The notes under the pieces are model-generated. The model saw only the letters and a list, made by a program, of their open reading frames with translations. It made no database searches and was not told the origin of the DNA. The position numbers and the translations under genes are program-made. A stretch of 64,000 bases of DNA. Source: Lachnospiraceae bacterium. Lineage in GTDB: Bacteria > Bacillota > Clostridia > Lachnospirales > Lachnospiraceae. The stretch covers positions 124,001 to 188,000 of the forward strand of contig JAFUFI010000002.1 of NCBI GenBank assembly GCA_017469945.1. Direction: 5' to 3'. How positions within the stretch are numbered: position 1 is the first letter of the stretch; each line of letters begins with the position of its first letter. Shown here piece after piece: positions 62,377 through 64,000 of this stretch.

Positions 62377-63175
62377 AATCAGAGACAGTTATGAAAATGA
62401 CAGACTTTTAGGCTATCTTTTTTACTATGAAAGAAGCAGGAGATTTTTTATCGAACTCTTAAGCGAACTGGATGAATGGAGTGCGCCTTTTTTGCTTGCC
62501 CCCTTTGTCCGAAAAGGCATTTACAGTATTGGGTCGGAGTGGAGTATGAAGTTTGTTAACCAAAGGATAATACCGCCGGACAGACAGAACCTTGGAGCTA
62601 TACTTAGGGACAATGGGCTCAAAAGCTACGAGCCGATAAAACTTCTGCAACTAAGCGAGGGAAGATGCGCTCAAGACGAGCTGCATCTTGTGAAAACGTC
62701 TATTGATTATATGAACGAGGACATACTTCGTAGGCTTAAGCTTAAGGTCAAAGATGTTATGTCTCTTTCAGATTATAAAGTTATGGTGTTTTTTAATGAT
62801 GAAACTTCGATGGTAGTGGATATAGAAAAAAGCAGAAGGGAGGACAGGCTTTTTGGAAATATATTAAAATATAGGTCTTTGTTTGAAAACGTCAGAGTTT
62901 CGCCCGGAGGGAATGGGATAGAATGGGGAGAAGACAGATTTATTTCTTCGGAAGAACTCAGAAAAGAGGGGGCGCCTTCGGAAATAAAGTATGATGACCT
63001 CAAAGGGTTTATCAAGAATAGAGTCGCAGATACAACAGATGTTTCTGAGAGATTAAACTGCTCGCGGCAAAATATAGCGGGTCTTTGTGAGAGGGAAGTC
63101 CTTAACCCTATAAAAAACGGATCAAATAACAAACTATTCTTGATGGGAGAGGTAGAATCTTCGCAACTTGCATAA
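62366..63175 (+). CDS. HipA N-subdomain/DUF2442/HTH fusion, probable antitoxin
   Basis: 269 residues in three parts. Residues 1-110 resemble the N-terminal subdomain of HipA (VNQRIIPPDRQNLGAILRDN then GLKSYEPIKLL, and GRCAQDELHL). Residues about 122-202 match the DUF2442 pattern (KVKDVMSLSDYKVMVFFNDE, then DIEKSRRE, then IEWGEDRFIS). Residues about 208-269 look like a helix-turn-helix (DVSERLNCSRQNIAGLCERE). Expected to neutralise the upstream kinase and bind the paired operators. I know no named system with this domain order. Confidence 0.75.
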   Translation: MIFEIRDSYENDRLLGYLFYYERSRRFFIELLSELDEWSAPFLLAPFVRKGIYSIGSEWSMKFVNQRIIPPDRQNLGAILRDNGLKSYEPIKLLQLSEGRCAQDELHLVKTSIDYMNEDILRRLKLKVKDVMSLSDYKVMVFFNDETSMVVDIEKSRREDRLFGNILKYRSLFENVRVSPGGNGIEWGEDRFISSEELRKEGAPSEIKYDDLKGFIKNRVADTTDVSERLNCSRQNIAGLCEREVLNPIKNGSNNKLFLMGEVESSQLA

Positions 63176-63425
63176 GGTAAATTAAAAAATAACCTGCTTT
63201 TTGTGACGATTGGCAAAAAAAATAGGAATGACCCCCAGGGACGGGGTTGCTGTGTCTTTTTTTTATTGTGATTATAGACAAAGATTTGTGTGGTTCAGAT
63301 GTGTTCGTCGTCCTATTTGGTCATTATTACAAGAGATTTTTTTTACTATTTCACGGCTTTGGGATAGTTTTGTAAGTATTGACGAAGGAAATCTTTGTGC
63401 AGGTTGACGGATTTTTTGTTTCTTG

Positions 63426-63453
63426 TTGAATTTCGGAAATCGCAGGCTATAAT
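63426..63453 (+). promoter_or_regulatory. Promoter of the final gene
   Basis: TTGAAT and TATAAT at 16 bases. The rest of the 63176-63522 gap holds no convincing gene; an ORF at 63210-63407 has no RBS or family features. Confidence 0.55.
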
Positions 63454-63522
63454 AAAGCCTGTTCTTTACTCGCGAGAAAGAATTCTTTATTTTCAACAAT
63501 TCTATATTTAATTGGAGGGGAA

Positions 63523-64000
63523 ATGAAACTAAAAACAGAGATCAGCATAAATGCTGCCAAGGCCTACGGCGAAAAATACGACGAATCGGCTAAACAATTA
63601 TTCTTAAACCCGGAGATAATCGCTCCGATAATCCAGATGTCAGTACCGGAATATAAGAAATATTCAGTGGAACAAGTTATTAAAATGATAGACCGCTCAA
63701 GTATCGAGAGTACTCCGGTAGACAGCGCCTCAGCGATGGCAGACCGGCTTCCTACTGAGATGAACTCCATTGGAGAAAAACTCATACGGTATGACAGCCA
63801 TTTCAAAGCGATCAATCCGGCGCTTTCCGATAAAAACATCAAGTTTTATCTACACATTGACCTTGAAGTTCAAAATGATTACAGGCCAAGCTCGCCAAAG
63901 TATCCTGTCGTTAAGAGGGGAATCTATTACGGAGCAAGAGAGATCAGTTCGCAGCTGGGGATCGTTACTGAAGAGACGGATTACTCAAAACTTGAAAAAG
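63523..64000 (+). CDS. PDDEXK_2-family (Rpn/transposase-like nuclease) protein, cut by window end
   Basis: 159 residues are visible and the reading frame is open to the end. Strong RBS (GGAGGGG). The LHIDLEVQNDYRP segment carries the DxE part of the PD-(D/E)XK core, followed by YPVVKRGIYYGAREISSQLG, which is the usual family signature. Known in many Lachnospiraceae as a multicopy family of recombination-promoting nucleases or transposase-like proteins. The C-terminal half lies outside the window. Confidence 0.75.
   Translation, partial: MKLKTEISINAAKAYGEKYDESAKQLFLNPEIIAPIIQMSVPEYKKYSVEQVIKMIDRSSIESTPVDSASAMADRLPTEMNSIGEKLIRYDSHFKAINPALSDKNIKFYLHIDLEVQNDYRPSSPKYPVVKRGIYYGAREISSQLGIVTEETDYSKLEK

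Noticed and set aside
63210..63407. 65-codon open frame before the last gene
   Set aside because: Non-ATG start without RBS and a composition like translated non-coding DNA.

Overview
The window reads as chromosome of an anaerobic Lachnospiraceae-like Firmicute, close in style to Butyrivibrio and its relatives. Reasons: Gram-positive sortase and LPXTG surface proteins, several secreted proteins with [VP]KTGD tails, a eukaryotic-type NADP isocitrate dehydrogenase, rex, asnA beside asnS, GH5 and GH9 glycosidases without signal peptides, and a HisKA-REC-Hpt style of sensor kinase. This placement is inferred from gene content, not from a phylogeny. No rRNA or tRNA gene was seen.

Layout. 83-13875 is a surface-fibre locus read in one direction: a coiled-coil protein, signal peptidase I, a 1422-residue LPXTG tip adhesin, an LPXTG major pilin, a class C pilus sortase, then an accessory pilin-like protein, two small proteins with SipW-type signals, a KTGD-anchored protein, a membrane-anchored protein, a SipW-type signal peptidase (Ser/His) and a class B sortase. 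14040-15947 holds an FCD-GntR regulator with its probable operator, followed by icd. 15960-16526 is a non-coding segment bounded by an inverted repeat of about 52 bp. 16532-22571 holds an ABC-F ATPase (minus strand), a hybrid kinase and a double-receiver protein. 22677-25362 is a rex-hypothetical-alr operon behind a Rex operator. 25484-31745 holds AraC, GH5, an orphan TRAP-type lipoprotein and a second hybrid kinase. 31764-33880 is rpsB-tsf. 34026-36083 is an AT-rich accessory island (HigBA-like pair, small ORFs, a structured-RNA candidate, duplicated hairpins). 36323-39031 encodes a GH9 enzyme, followed by an array of ten units with an exact 53-bp period. 39786-49901 is mostly housekeeping (SDR, MCP, asnS, asnA, HAD hydrolase, tyrA, leuS) plus a 37-residue holin-like type I toxin candidate. 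49952-59166 is a second surface locus (class B sortase, two BspA-type leucine-rich proteins). 59296-60984 is an orphan PilB/GspE ATPase. 61040-61445 is a second array with the same 53-bp period. 61458-63175 is a two-gene HipA-like module behind paired operators. The window ends inside a PDDEXK_2-family gene.

The best candidates for something new are: (a) the split HipA-type module, in which the kinase is one gene and the HipA N-subdomain is apparently fused to DUF2442 and a DNA-binding C-terminus in the next gene; (b) the two 53-bp-phased GCATGC arrays, whose spacing is held almost perfectly while their sequence drifts; and (c) the composite locus that joins LPXTG pili to a SipW-type secretion set and a class B sortase.
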